Below, piece by piece: positions 9,199 to 17,868 of a DNA stretch of 64,000 nt (positions are counted from its first letter, which is position 1; each line of letters begins with the position of its first letter). The notes beneath the pieces are model-generated. The model had not been told where the DNA came from and searched no databases. It worked only from the letters and a program-made list of their open reading frames with translations. The stretch comes from CBFHSF01 sp965658445 (GTDB lineage: Bacteria; Bacteroidota; Bacteroidia; Flavobacteriales; Schleiferiaceae), in NCBI GenBank assembly GCA_965658445.1, contig CBFHSF010000002.1:248001-312000 (forward strand), given 5' to 3'. The position numbers and the translations under genes were made by a program.

Positions 9199-11241
9199 AT
9201 GGACAACCGCAATAACAACCCCCTACTTCAGCCCTTCAACACTCCCTTTGACACACCCCCTTTTACGAAAATTGAAAATGCGCATTATTTACCCGCGCTT
9301 AAAGAAGCTATCAAAGAAGGGAAGGCGGAAGTGGACCAAGTAATCTCGAAAGAACCCACCTTCGAAAACACCATTGTAGGATTGGACAATGCAGGAAAAA
9401 GAGTGGGACTGATCTCCGGTATTTTCTTCAACCTCAACACCGCCGAGACCTCGGAAGAAATGCAAGAGTTGGCCAAAGAAATTTCACCTCTCCTCTCTGA
9501 ATACGGGAATGACATTATGCTCAATACGGATTTGTTTAAAGCGGTAGAAAATGTCTATAAAAACACCGATTTAAGTTCACTTTCCGACGAAGACTCCATG
9601 CTGTTAAGCAAAACCTACAAGAGCTTTGTTCGAAATGGCGCGGGACTTAATGAAGAGGAAAAATCTCAATTGAGAGCTATAGACATTGAATTGTCAAAGG
9701 CAACCTTGAGCTTTTCTGAAAACGTATTGGCAGACACCAACGATTTCGTCTTGTGGCTTACCGAAGAAAGTCAATTAGCAGGATTGCCCGATTACGCCGT
9801 TCAAGGAGCAGCTCAAACCGCTGCGGAAAAGGGCAAAGAAGGACAATGGGCCATCACACTTCAAATGCCCTCTTACCTTCCCTTTATGACCTATAGCGAG
9901 GTTAGAGAATTGAGAAAAGAACTCTTTTTGGCAAAGGGAAAAGTGGGAAACTCAGATAACGACAACAACAATATTGAGTGGGTAAAAACCATCGTTGACC
10001 TCAGACAAAAAAGAGCTCGTCTTTTGGGATATACAGACCACGCATCTTTTACCCTAGAGGAGCGCATGGCCAAAAATGCAGAAACCGTGAACGCCTTCTT
10101 GGCGGACTTGCTGATAAAAGCTCAGCCTGCAGGCCAAAGAGATTATGATACCGTTGCCCGTTTTGCAAAAGACCTCGACGGTATTTCTGCGCTTGAGCGA
10201 TGGGATTTTAGCTACTATTCAGAAAAGCTAAAACTTGAGAAATTCAATATTGATGACAACCTGCTCAAGCCCTACTTCTCCCTTGAAAATGTAGAAAGAG
10301 GTGCCTTCGACATTGCGGGGAAACTCTATGGATTGAAATTCGTTCCCAGACCTGACATTGAAGGGTACCACCCCGATGTAAAGGCCTATGAGGTTTTGGA
10401 AGCCAATGGAGATCACCTCGCCGTTTTTTACACGGACTACCACCCCAGAGCTGGCAAGAAGAACGGAGCCTGGATGACAAGCTACCTCTCGTCGTATCAC
10501 GAAAACGGAAAAGACGTACGACCTCACATCAGCATAGTTTGTAATTTCTCTCCTCCATCAGGAGACACTCCTTCTCTTTTGACCTTCCAAGAAGTAACCA
10601 CACTGTTCCACGAATTTGGTCACGCACTTCACGGAATGCTCGGAAAGGGGAAATACGGATCGCTTACGGGAACCTCTGTTTTCTGGGACTTTGTAGAGTT
10701 GCCTTCTCAAATCATGGAAAATTGGTGTTACCAAAAAGAGTCACTCAATGAATTTGCCAAACATTACCAAACGGGAGAAGCTCTTCCCGAGGAATGGGTA
10801 GATAACTTGGTCAAGAGTGCCAACTTTATGGAAGGGTATGCGACGCTTCGTCAATTGAGCTTTGGCCTCTTGGACATGGCTTGGTACGGCAATATTCTAC
10901 CCCAAAATTACGATGTTGCCGAAATTGAAAAGACCGCCATGGCTCCTACGGATCTCTTCCCAGAAGTAGAGGGTACCATGATGTCAACGGCCTTTAATCA
11001 CATTTTCCCGGGGGGATATTCCGCAGGATACTACAGCTACAAATGGGCAGAAGTTTTGGATGCCGATGCCTTTGAAGCCTTTTTGGAAAACGGCTTGTAC
11101 GACAGCGACACCGCCCAATCCTTCAAAGTGCTTCTCGAGTCAGGAGGAAGCGTTCACCCCATGACCCTATTCGAAAACTTTAGAGGACGCAAACCCAAAG
11201 TAGACGCTTTGCTCAAAAGAGCGGGAATTGCCAACGCCTAA
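9199..11241 (+). CDS. dcp: M3-family metallopeptidase (peptidyl-dipeptidase Dcp / oligopeptidase type)
   Basis: From the ATG at 9199 the product is 680 residues, the usual length for M3 zinc peptidases. The in-frame TTG at 9109 would add 30 residues of non-conserved sequence and is rejected. The zinc site HEFGHALHG is visible in TTLFHEFGHALHG around residue 470, with the downstream glutamate region ELPSQIMENW as third ligand, and the C-terminal FPGGYSAGYYSYKWAEVLDAD block typical of M3. No signal peptide is seen with this start, so a cytoplasmic peptide-recycling role (removal of C-terminal dipeptides or cleavage of short peptides) is likely. Single-gene unit with its own promoter region. Confidence 0.9.
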   Translation: MDNRNNNPLLQPFNTPFDTPPFTKIENAHYLPALKEAIKEGKAEVDQVISKEPTFENTIVGLDNAGKRVGLISGIFFNLNTAETSEEMQELAKEISPLLSEYGNDIMLNTDLFKAVENVYKNTDLSSLSDEDSMLLSKTYKSFVRNGAGLNEEEKSQLRAIDIELSKATLSFSENVLADTNDFVLWLTEESQLAGLPDYAVQGAAQTAAEKGKEGQWAITLQMPSYLPFMTYSEVRELRKELFLAKGKVGNSDNDNNNIEWVKTIVDLRQKRARLLGYTDHASFTLEERMAKNAETVNAFLADLLIKAQPAGQRDYDTVARFAKDLDGISALERWDFSYYSEKLKLEKFNIDDNLLKPYFSLENVERGAFDIAGKLYGLKFVPRPDIEGYHPDVKAYEVLEANGDHLAVFYTDYHPRAGKKNGAWMTSYLSSYHENGKDVRPHISIVCNFSPPSGDTPSLLTFQEVTTLFHEFGHALHGMLGKGKYGSLTGTSVFWDFVELPSQIMENWCYQKESLNEFAKHYQTGEALPEEWVDNLVKSANFMEGYATLRQLSFGLLDMAWYGNILPQNYDVAEIEKTAMAPTDLFPEVEGTMMSTAFNHIFPGGYSAGYYSYKWAEVLDADAFEAFLENGLYDSDTAQSFKVLLESGGSVHPMTLFENFRGRKPKVDALLKRAGIANA

Positions 11242-11318
11242 TATTTAGTTTCTCCATTATTTGATAGGACCTACTTTTTTGGTGGAATAAACTATGGTTC
11301 ATTTTCAATGAATAACCC

Positions 11319-11345
11319 TACCTTTGACCTAGCATTTAGCTAGGT
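11319..11345 (+). promoter_or_regulatory. Promoter -7 element and inverted repeat of the rsmA operon
   Basis: TACCTTTG at 11319-11326 matches TAnnTTTG exactly. Directly after it, ACCTAGC-attta-GCTAGGT (11327-11345) is a perfect 7-base-arm inverted repeat covering the expected start of transcription and ending 5 bases before the rsmA ATG. It could be an operator or an mRNA hairpin at the ribosome site. Confidence 0.6.
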
Positions 11346-11350
11346 AAATC

Positions 11351-12124
11351 ATGGGAGGAGTACGCGCAAAAAAGCATCTAGGACAACATTTTTTAAAGGA
11401 GCCTTCCTTTGCGGAGAAAATAGCCAATGCCCTTTCTGGGGAAGGCTACGACCACGTATTGGAAATCGGTCCCGGTATGGGAGTCCTAACTCAATTCTTA
11501 CTCAAAAAGGATTACGAAACCCATGTGGTGGAGCTGGATTCAGAATCCGTGGAATACCTCTATGCCCACTACCCTCAGTTGAGTCAGAGAATTATACAAG
11601 GTGATTTCTTGCGATTAAACCTCAGAGAAATCTTCAAAGGCAAGCCCTTTGGATTGGTAGGTAATTACCCTTACAACATCTCTTCTCAGATTGTCTTCAA
11701 TATGATAGACAACAGGGATTTGATTCCAGAAATGGCGGGGATGTTTCAAAAAGAAGTAGCTGAGAGAATTGCCGCTCCACACGGATCCAAGACCTACGGA
11801 ATCATTAGTGTATTGACACAGGCCTACTACGATGCAGAGTACCTCTTCACGGTTCCTGAAGGAGCTTTTAACCCTCCTCCCAAGGTAAAGTCAGGAGTTA
11901 TTCGCTTGGTGCGAAAAGAAAACTACACCCTGCCCGTAGATGAGGCCTTGTTTACCCGTGTGGTGAAGGCAGGATTTAATCAGAGGAGAAAAACCTTGAG
12001 GAACGCCCTAAAAAGTATAACTTTAGAAAGCAATGCAGAGAACGTTCCCTTCTTGGACAAAAGAGCGGAGCAATTGTCTGTAGCACAATTTATAGAACTT
12101 ACAGAAGCCATTCAGCAGTCATGA
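11351..12124 (+). CDS. rsmA: 16S rRNA dimethyladenosine transferase
   Basis: RsmA (KsgA) dimethylates two adjacent adenines in the 3' hairpin of 16S rRNA during small-subunit maturation. Visible features in 257 residues: KKHLGQHFL at the N terminus; the SAM-binding EIGPGMG (residues 38-44); the acidic end of strand 2, VVELDSE; GDFL; and the catalytic N-x-P-Y motif as NYPYN at 105. The helical C-terminal domain includes GFNQRRKTLRNAL. It is first gene of an operon and overlaps mgtE by four bases (ATGA). Confidence 0.96.
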   Translation: MGGVRAKKHLGQHFLKEPSFAEKIANALSGEGYDHVLEIGPGMGVLTQFLLKKDYETHVVELDSESVEYLYAHYPQLSQRIIQGDFLRLNLREIFKGKPFGLVGNYPYNISSQIVFNMIDNRDLIPEMAGMFQKEVAERIAAPHGSKTYGIISVLTQAYYDAEYLFTVPEGAFNPPPKVKSGVIRLVRKENYTLPVDEALFTRVVKAGFNQRRKTLRNALKSITLESNAENVPFLDKRAEQLSVAQFIELTEAIQQS

Positions 12125-13473
12125 GTTTCGAATTGACATCAGATAAAATAAGCGAGTTCAAAAATGCACTTGAGCAGGGAGAAGTAAAGGGCTTGGGATT
12201 AATCCTCAAGGATCTTCACCCCGCAGATATCGCCGATGTCATCGAGCGCGTGGATCACGAGGACGCCTACCTCCTACTTCAGGAATTTGAAGCTGCAATG
12301 GTCGCAGATATTTTGGTGGAGCTTGAAGAGGATGTTCGAATTCAAATTCTCAAGTCCTACACAGGAAAAGAAATTGCTGAAGAGCTAGTAGAAAACCTAG
12401 ACTCTGATGATGCGGCTGACCTCATCGGAGAACTTCCCGAAGCCAAAAAGAGAGAGGTTCTTTCAAATCTAGAGGACGTTGAAACGGCCAAGCAATTGGC
12501 TGATCTTTTAACGCATGCAGAAAACACCGCCGGTGCCTTGATGGCTACTGAATTGGTCAAAGTGAATGAAAATTGGACGGTTAGGCACTGTGTTAAAGAA
12601 ATGCGTCGCCAAGCCGAAGAGATTGAAGAAGTACACGCCGTATATGTCGTAGATGACAATGAGGTTTTGTTGGGTAGGTTGAGTTTGAAAAAACTCTTGA
12701 CCACCTCTACCAAAACTCCCGTTAAAGAAGTATTTACCCCAAAGGTTACACAGGTTACCTCCACCACCCCTGCAGAAGATGTAGCCAACCTTATGGAGCG
12801 CTATGACATGGTTGTGGTGCCCGTTGTTGACGACATGGGAAGACTGCTGGGTCGCATTACCATTGACGACGTAGTAGACGTAATCAAGGAAGAAGCGGAA
12901 AGAGATTACCAACTGGCATCGGGTATTACCGATGATGTAGATTTGGGATCGAACTTGATACAAGTCACTAAAGCAAGACTCCCTTGGCTTTTGATCGGTC
13001 TTATGGGTGGATTGATATCAGCTTCCGTAATTTCTACTCAAGAGGCGCGACTTGCCGACTTGCCTAAATTGGCTTTCTTCATTCCACTTATCGCGGCTAT
13101 GGGAGGAAATGTAGGGGTACAATCTTCAGCCATTGTAGTACAGGCTCTAGCCAATAAAAATTTAGGCATTACCGTTTTTCAACGCTTGCTCAAAGAAGTG
13201 TCCGTTGGTTTGGTCAATGGGTTGATTTGTAGCATAATCTTATACAGCATTACCGCCTTTGCAGGAGTTGAATATACATTGGCTACAACGATTAGCCTAT
13301 CCCTGTTTTTGGTCATTATGTTTGCTTCATTATTTGGGACCTCTGTTCCCCTCTTATTGGACAAGTGGAATATCGATCCTGCAGTCGCCACAGGGCCATT
13401 TATTACGACGGCCAATGACGTATTCGGATTATTTATTTACTTTTCTATAGGAAAACTAATCTTTGGATTTTGA
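12121..13473 (+). CDS. mgtE: Magnesium transporter MgtE
   Basis: A 450-residue protein with the full MgtE architecture: an N-terminal acidic superhelical domain (about 20-130, with repeats such as LHPADIADVIE and SDDAADLIGELP); a CBS pair (about 135-260) that senses Mg2+; a plug helix; and five membrane helices from about residue 285. The pore-lining helix PLIAAMGGNVGVQSSAIVVQALA is well conserved. It imports Mg2+ across the inner membrane and closes when internal Mg2+ is high. It overlaps rsmA by 4 bases, and its stop overlaps a TTG start of the next gene. Confidence 0.95.
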   Translation: MSFELTSDKISEFKNALEQGEVKGLGLILKDLHPADIADVIERVDHEDAYLLLQEFEAAMVADILVELEEDVRIQILKSYTGKEIAEELVENLDSDDAADLIGELPEAKKREVLSNLEDVETAKQLADLLTHAENTAGALMATELVKVNENWTVRHCVKEMRRQAEEIEEVHAVYVVDDNEVLLGRLSLKKLLTTSTKTPVKEVFTPKVTQVTSTTPAEDVANLMERYDMVVVPVVDDMGRLLGRITIDDVVDVIKEEAERDYQLASGITDDVDLGSNLIQVTKARLPWLLIGLMGGLISASVISTQEARLADLPKLAFFIPLIAAMGGNVGVQSSAIVVQALANKNLGITVFQRLLKEVSVGLVNGLICSIILYSITAFAGVEYTLATTISLSLFLVIMFASLFGTSVPLLLDKWNIDPAVATGPFITTANDVFGLFIYFSIGKLIFGF

Positions 13474-14219
13474 AAAAAGGACTCTTTGTATTGGCTTTAC
13501 TCTTCTCTAAATTGGGATGGGCACAGTCTATAGAATGGGCCTCTGACCGTCCAGGAGCTGTAAACGCTTTTGATATTCTCAAATTGAGACAAGTGGCTTT
13601 TCAAGTAGGCTTGGCCTCTCCTCTTACTCCTGCGGGACCTGAGAAAATTACGGTAGGTGGAAATGATTTTCAATTTAGAGTCGGGGCCTTTCAAGGTTTT
13701 GAAATTGGAGGGGGAGTCAGTTTTGGACAAACCGTTCAACAAGATTTACCCATCATCAACAACGAATACTCATGGCAATTTGGAGAACCCGCCAGCATTT
13801 ACGGTGAAATTCGCATGGCCTTGCCACATATTGGAGACTACCATCACAATCTGCACGTAAAAGGAGGATACGGATTGCCCTTTCAGGCCATTTACAATTT
13901 TGGATTCCCCATGGGTGACAAATTTGTCTTGGCTTCTACTGTTAACGGAGGCTTTGAAGTTGGTGAAGACTTTAGTGAAACCTTTGCCATGAACACGGTG
14001 GTAAACATTGCGTACCTCCACAAGAAGATGATGTATTTTGTAGAAGGCTTCTCTGGAGGATGGCAAAACACGTGGTCCCCAGGAATAGACGCAGGGATTG
14101 CCTACGCACTAGATTCCAATTATCAACTGGATGTGTATTTAGGCTACCAAACCTCTAACCGAGAAGTTTCTGAAGCCTCCACCCTTTTTGGAGGTATTGG
14201 ATTTTGCTTCGCTTTTTAA
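13470..14219 (+). CDS. Outer-membrane beta-barrel, 'transporter'-type (DRPG family), first of two
   Basis: A 249-residue protein with a clear signal peptide (KKGLFVLALLFSKLGWAQ) and alternating strand pattern ending in FCFAF, as in outer-membrane barrels. The SDRPGA motif just after the signal peptide is the hallmark of the Phenol_MetA_deg-like 'transporter' family (PF13557 type) common in Bacteroidota. The start codon is TTG at 13470, forming TTGA with the mgtE stop. No ATG lies nearby and the signal peptide begins right at this codon, so the overlap start is well supported. It is followed 9 bases later by a related barrel gene. Substrate unknown; proximity to mgtE does not prove a role in Mg2+ uptake. 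Confidence 0.75.
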   Translation: MKKGLFVLALLFSKLGWAQSIEWASDRPGAVNAFDILKLRQVAFQVGLASPLTPAGPEKITVGGNDFQFRVGAFQGFEIGGGVSFGQTVQQDLPIINNEYSWQFGEPASIYGEIRMALPHIGDYHHNLHVKGGYGLPFQAIYNFGFPMGDKFVLASTVNGGFEVGEDFSETFAMNTVVNIAYLHKKMMYFVEGFSGGWQNTWSPGIDAGIAYALDSNYQLDVYLGYQTSNREVSEASTLFGGIGFCFAF

Positions 14220-14228
14220 CCGTCCTCT

Positions 14229-15041
14229 ATGAAAAGATTAAAACACCTACTTGTTCTCTTCATTATTTTGAGTCCCTCTTTGGTTTTTGGACAGTTCACT
14301 CCTGAGATTAGAGACGACCGTCCGGGCTTATTAAAATCCTCATATACCATAGGAAAAAATATCTTTCAAGTTCACAACGGGGTTCATGGGGTTTGGTCTG
14401 ATACCGAAGTTAATATTGGAGCCATCAACACCCAATTAAACCGTAGAGGCTATCGTTTGGAAAATATATTCCGCTATGGAATCCTAGAAGACTTGGATTT
14501 GATTATGGATTTCTCCTATTCCGATGATCAGTACACCACGGCCAACGACAGTGTTACGCTAGATGACGACTTTCAAAACACGAGTCTGCGACTGCGATAT
14601 CGCTTTTTAGAACCAAAAAACAGAGGTTTTTCAGGTGCCTTTGAAGGAGGTTGGAACTTCAACCGTGAGTATATGGACATCGCATTGATTTTTGGTTATC
14701 ACCATGACTATCACCACTTCCACCTAAACCTATTGGGAGCTAGCAAGTACATTTACCAAACCCAAGCCCAAGACTTTGGGGCGGGTCTACAATACGCCCT
14801 TCGAATGAGAAAGTGGAATGCTGCTGTGGAATATGAGTGGCATACACTGAGCTTTCAATCAACTCTTAGCAACAGTCAAACCAACAACGCAAGAATCTCC
14901 TTTGGATACAAGATTTCTTCCGGATTTCAATTGTCTGCATACGGCGGTTGGAAGGACGAAGCCATTGCCACTAACATTTCTGATTCTGGAACCTACGCCG
15001 GATTCGGAATTACTTGGAGATTGGCTGGTCTTAGAAACTAA
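14229..15041 (+). CDS. Outer-membrane beta-barrel, 'transporter'-type (DRPG family), second of two
   Basis: A 270-residue protein with signal peptide ending LVFGQ, then RDDRPGLLKSS, the same DRPG signature as the preceding gene. Long amphipathic strands follow (for example LRLRYRFLEPKN, FGAGLQYALRMRKWNAAVEYEW) with a terminal strand GFGITWRL. It is probably a distant paralog of the preceding barrel by duplication. It sits in the rsmA-mgtE operon with 9- and 33-base gaps on either side. Function unknown. Confidence 0.75.
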   Translation: MKRLKHLLVLFIILSPSLVFGQFTPEIRDDRPGLLKSSYTIGKNIFQVHNGVHGVWSDTEVNIGAINTQLNRRGYRLENIFRYGILEDLDLIMDFSYSDDQYTTANDSVTLDDDFQNTSLRLRYRFLEPKNRGFSGAFEGGWNFNREYMDIALIFGYHHDYHHFHLNLLGASKYIYQTQAQDFGAGLQYALRMRKWNAAVEYEWHTLSFQSTLSNSQTNNARISFGYKISSGFQLSAYGGWKDEAIATNISDSGTYAGFGITWRLAGLRN

Positions 15042-15074
15042 GCAAAACGAATTCCTCACAATACTCACATCCCA

Positions 15075-16013
15075 ATGAAAAGAGTGGTATTTCTAGATGC
15101 TTGTACTCAGGAAATGGAAGACCTATTTTCTGAGGAGGGCTTTGTTGTAGACAGGGCTTATGAATGGGACCGAGAAAAATCAAAAAAAGCCTGTGCAAGA
15201 GCTACGGGAATTATTGTGAGAAGCCGTTTCCCCATAGATAGAGAGTTCCTGGCTTCGTGTTCAGAAATTGAATTCATTGGACGTTTTGGTGCCGGTTTAG
15301 AAAACATTGATTTACAGGCTGCCTCCGAGTTCAACATCAAATGTTACAACGTCCCAGAAGGCAATCGTAGAGCCGTGGCAGAACACGCTCTGGGAATGAC
15401 CCTTTACCTCATCAACCACATGGGCCGCTCCGATTCTGAAATCAGAGGAGGCATTTGGAAAAGAGCCGAGAACACCGGAAGGGAATTGCATTCTTTAACG
15501 GTAGGTATCATAGGGTTTGGCTACATGGGAAAGGAGTTCTCCGAGCTGCTTTTAGCTCTTGGAGCCAACGTAATTGCCCATGATAAATACGCCCCCAGCA
15601 CAGACCCCAGAGTCGAAACCGTTTCCAAAGAAGACTTGAGAAAGCGAAGTGACGTCATCAGTTTGCACCTACCCCTTTCTTCAGAAACCAAATATTACCT
15701 CTCTCAGGAATACATTGAACTTTCCGACAAGCCCTTCTTCCTCATCAATACCTCTCGTGGCCCCGTGGTAGATACCCAAGCCGTTGTCAATGCATTGGAT
15801 TCGGGATTGATTTTGGGTGCAGGGTTGGATGTGTTGGAATACGAAAAAGCATCGTTTACTGAGGCTTTTACCGGTGATACTCCCGCTGCCCTAGAGCGCC
15901 TACTTCAAAAAACGGATAACACATTGCTCACCTCCCACATTGCGGGATGGACACAGGAGTCCTTTCAAAAAATGGGGAAATTCTTAGTGGAAAAAATTCT
16001 GACCGACAAATAA
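15075..16013 (+). CDS. D-isomer-specific 2-hydroxyacid dehydrogenase
   Basis: A 312-residue NAD-dependent dehydrogenase. The N-terminal catalytic flavodoxin-like half contains GRFGAGLENID. The Rossmann motif is GIIGFGYMG near residue 150. The catalytic triad positions are present: Arg in INTSRGPVVD, Glu in DVLEYE and His in SHIAGWT. Length and motifs match phosphoglycerate dehydrogenase (SerA) or hydroxypyruvate/lactate relatives. There is no C-terminal ACT domain, so it is not the long regulated SerA. Substrate cannot be fixed from sequence. Last gene of the rsmA operon, 33 bases after the second barrel. It converges with the acyltransferase gene across only 22 bases, with no visible terminator. 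Confidence 0.88.
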   Translation: MKRVVFLDACTQEMEDLFSEEGFVVDRAYEWDREKSKKACARATGIIVRSRFPIDREFLASCSEIEFIGRFGAGLENIDLQAASEFNIKCYNVPEGNRRAVAEHALGMTLYLINHMGRSDSEIRGGIWKRAENTGRELHSLTVGIIGFGYMGKEFSELLLALGANVIAHDKYAPSTDPRVETVSKEDLRKRSDVISLHLPLSSETKYYLSQEYIELSDKPFFLINTSRGPVVDTQAVVNALDSGLILGAGLDVLEYEKASFTEAFTGDTPAALERLLQKTDNTLLTSHIAGWTQESFQKMGKFLVEKILTDK

Positions 16014-16035
16014 TTTAAGGAAATAGGAAGAACCT

Positions 16036-17832
16036 CTAATCGCCCTTTTTCTCGATGTTCTGAGTGGCAGTCTCCAACTCGTCCAATACGGGCTGAATAG
16101 TCTTCTCAGGCAGGTCGTTGATGTCTATGTACATAAATCCATCCACCGCATTGTTGAACTTCGGATCTACGTTAAATGCAACAATCTTTGCGTTCTGTTT
16201 GATATACTTTTTGAGAAGTACGGGGAAGCGCATATTACCGGGCTCAATATCGTCAATGTACTTATCGAATTTATTGAGGTCGTCTCCTCCGATCTTTTCA
16301 ATGAGATGACTTTCTACAGGACCGAGTTTGGGTCGGTACTCTTTTCTAGGCTTGATGTATTTAGCCATTTCGGCATCGTAGAAATACCTCTTTACAAAGG
16401 CCACCATTAGCGCCTTTGAGTACTTAGAAAACTTGTTAGAAATACTTACCCCACCCGTTAGGTATCTCACCTTGTCTGGATTTCTCACAATAACGTGAAC
16501 GATACCTTTCCAGAGGAGGAAAAGCGGCATGGGTTTTACTTGGTACTCCTTGATTATAAAGGCTCTACCCATCTCCAAAGACTTGGCAAATACGGGGTGA
16601 ACTTCGTCGTCTAACTTAAACAAGGACTCCATGTAGAACCCTTTGATGCCGTGTTCAGGATAAATATCCGCTCCCATTCCCAGGCGATAGGCTCCTGCCA
16701 AAACTTTTTCGTTGGCGTCCCACAAGAATAGGTGACGGTAGTGCTGATCAAATTCATCGAGGTCAAAGGGCAGGTTGGTTCCCTCACCTACCTCGCGGAA
16801 AGTGATTTCTCTAAGTCTCCCTATTTCAGTTAAAATACTCGGAATGTCTGAGGCATTGGCACAATACACTTCCAATCCTCTGGATTGAGTGAGTAAGGCA
16901 CCCGAACTTCTCAGTGAATCGATTTCAGCTTCAATCAATGCGGGATCCACCGCATCAATAATATCTTGAGGGACTTCTTCTTTTTTGGTTTTGAGAGAAG
17001 GCAACTTTCTCTCCGCCTCTAAGGCGTTGGCCAATCGGTAGGTTCGGTCTCTCAAAAAGGCAGATAGCTCTTCCGTGGATTGATTCTCCTCCAATTCCTT
17101 GGTCAAAATGGGTCTACCGATACGGATAAAGATTTCTCTTCCTCCTTGTTTGATCATTTCTGAAGGCAACTTAGCTGTGCGCAAAGTAGAACTCAAGAGG
17201 CTGATCATGTAGAACAGTCGGCTATTCTTGGCTTTAAAGTAAACAGGAACTACGGGGACTTTTAACTTCTCAATGAGTTTTACGGCTCCTTCTTCCCATT
17301 CCTTGTCAATGATTTTTCCCTCTTCAATATTAAAAGAAGAAACCTCACCGGCAGGGAAAATTCCCAATCCATGTCCCGCTTTAATGTGAGCTATGGAATC
17401 CTTGATGCCACTAAAGGAAGACTTCACGTCCTTTCGGTCTTCAAAGGGATTTACGGGCATAAAAAAATCGGAAATGGGCTCTACTTTTTGAAGAAGGAAA
17501 TTCGCCATGACCTTAAAGTCAGGACGCACCATAGAAATCAACTTGATCAGGATGATGCCATCAATCGCTCCCAAAGGATGATTGGCAATCACTACAAAGG
17601 GACCTTCTTTTGGAATTCTCGAAAGCTCCTCTTCAAAGTAATCGAACTCAATGCCGAACTCTTCAAAGAGACCGTCAATAAAGTCTACGCCCTTCTTGTC
17701 GTAATGTCTAGCATACGTTTCATTGATGCGATTGAGTTTGAGAACGTCCATAATAACGTTCGCCAATCCGGATAAGCCAAGCTTGTCTAGTTTGGTGACT
17801 TTCGCAACATCAACAGGATCTATTATCTTCAT
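16036..17832 (-). CDS. Bifunctional acyltransferase, PlsC-like plus OlsB-like (OlsF/GlsAB type)
   Basis: A 598-residue fusion. The N-terminal half (about 60-270) is a PlsC-like O-acyltransferase with the motif NHPLGAID, a His-x5-Asp variant of the usual His-x4-Asp, and a later FPAGEVSSF block. The C-terminal half (about 310-500) is an OlsB-like N-acyltransferase (Acetyltransf_5): LREITFREVGEG, then FDQHYRHLFLWD. This order matches OlsF, which makes ornithine lipids in Serratia and Flavobacterium, and corresponds to separate GlsB and GlsA of Bacteroides glycine-lipid synthesis. It would acylate the amino group of an amino acid, then the hydroxyl of the bound 3-hydroxy fatty acid. The head-group is unknown. 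It is last in an operon with lysA and aspartokinase (36-base gap). Confidence 0.82.
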   Translation of the reverse strand: MKIIDPVDVAKVTKLDKLGLSGLANVIMDVLKLNRINETYARHYDKKGVDFIDGLFEEFGIEFDYFEEELSRIPKEGPFVVIANHPLGAIDGIILIKLISMVRPDFKVMANFLLQKVEPISDFFMPVNPFEDRKDVKSSFSGIKDSIAHIKAGHGLGIFPAGEVSSFNIEEGKIIDKEWEEGAVKLIEKLKVPVVPVYFKAKNSRLFYMISLLSSTLRTAKLPSEMIKQGGREIFIRIGRPILTKELEENQSTEELSAFLRDRTYRLANALEAERKLPSLKTKKEEVPQDIIDAVDPALIEAEIDSLRSSGALLTQSRGLEVYCANASDIPSILTEIGRLREITFREVGEGTNLPFDLDEFDQHYRHLFLWDANEKVLAGAYRLGMGADIYPEHGIKGFYMESLFKLDDEVHPVFAKSLEMGRAFIIKEYQVKPMPLFLLWKGIVHVIVRNPDKVRYLTGGVSISNKFSKYSKALMVAFVKRYFYDAEMAKYIKPRKEYRPKLGPVESHLIEKIGGDDLNKFDKYIDDIEPGNMRFPVLLKKYIKQNAKIVAFNVDPKFNNAVDGFMYIDINDLPEKTIQPVLDELETATQNIEKKGD

Positions 17833-17868
17833 AGGTATCCCCCAAAAGTACGAAATTCTAGGGCGATT

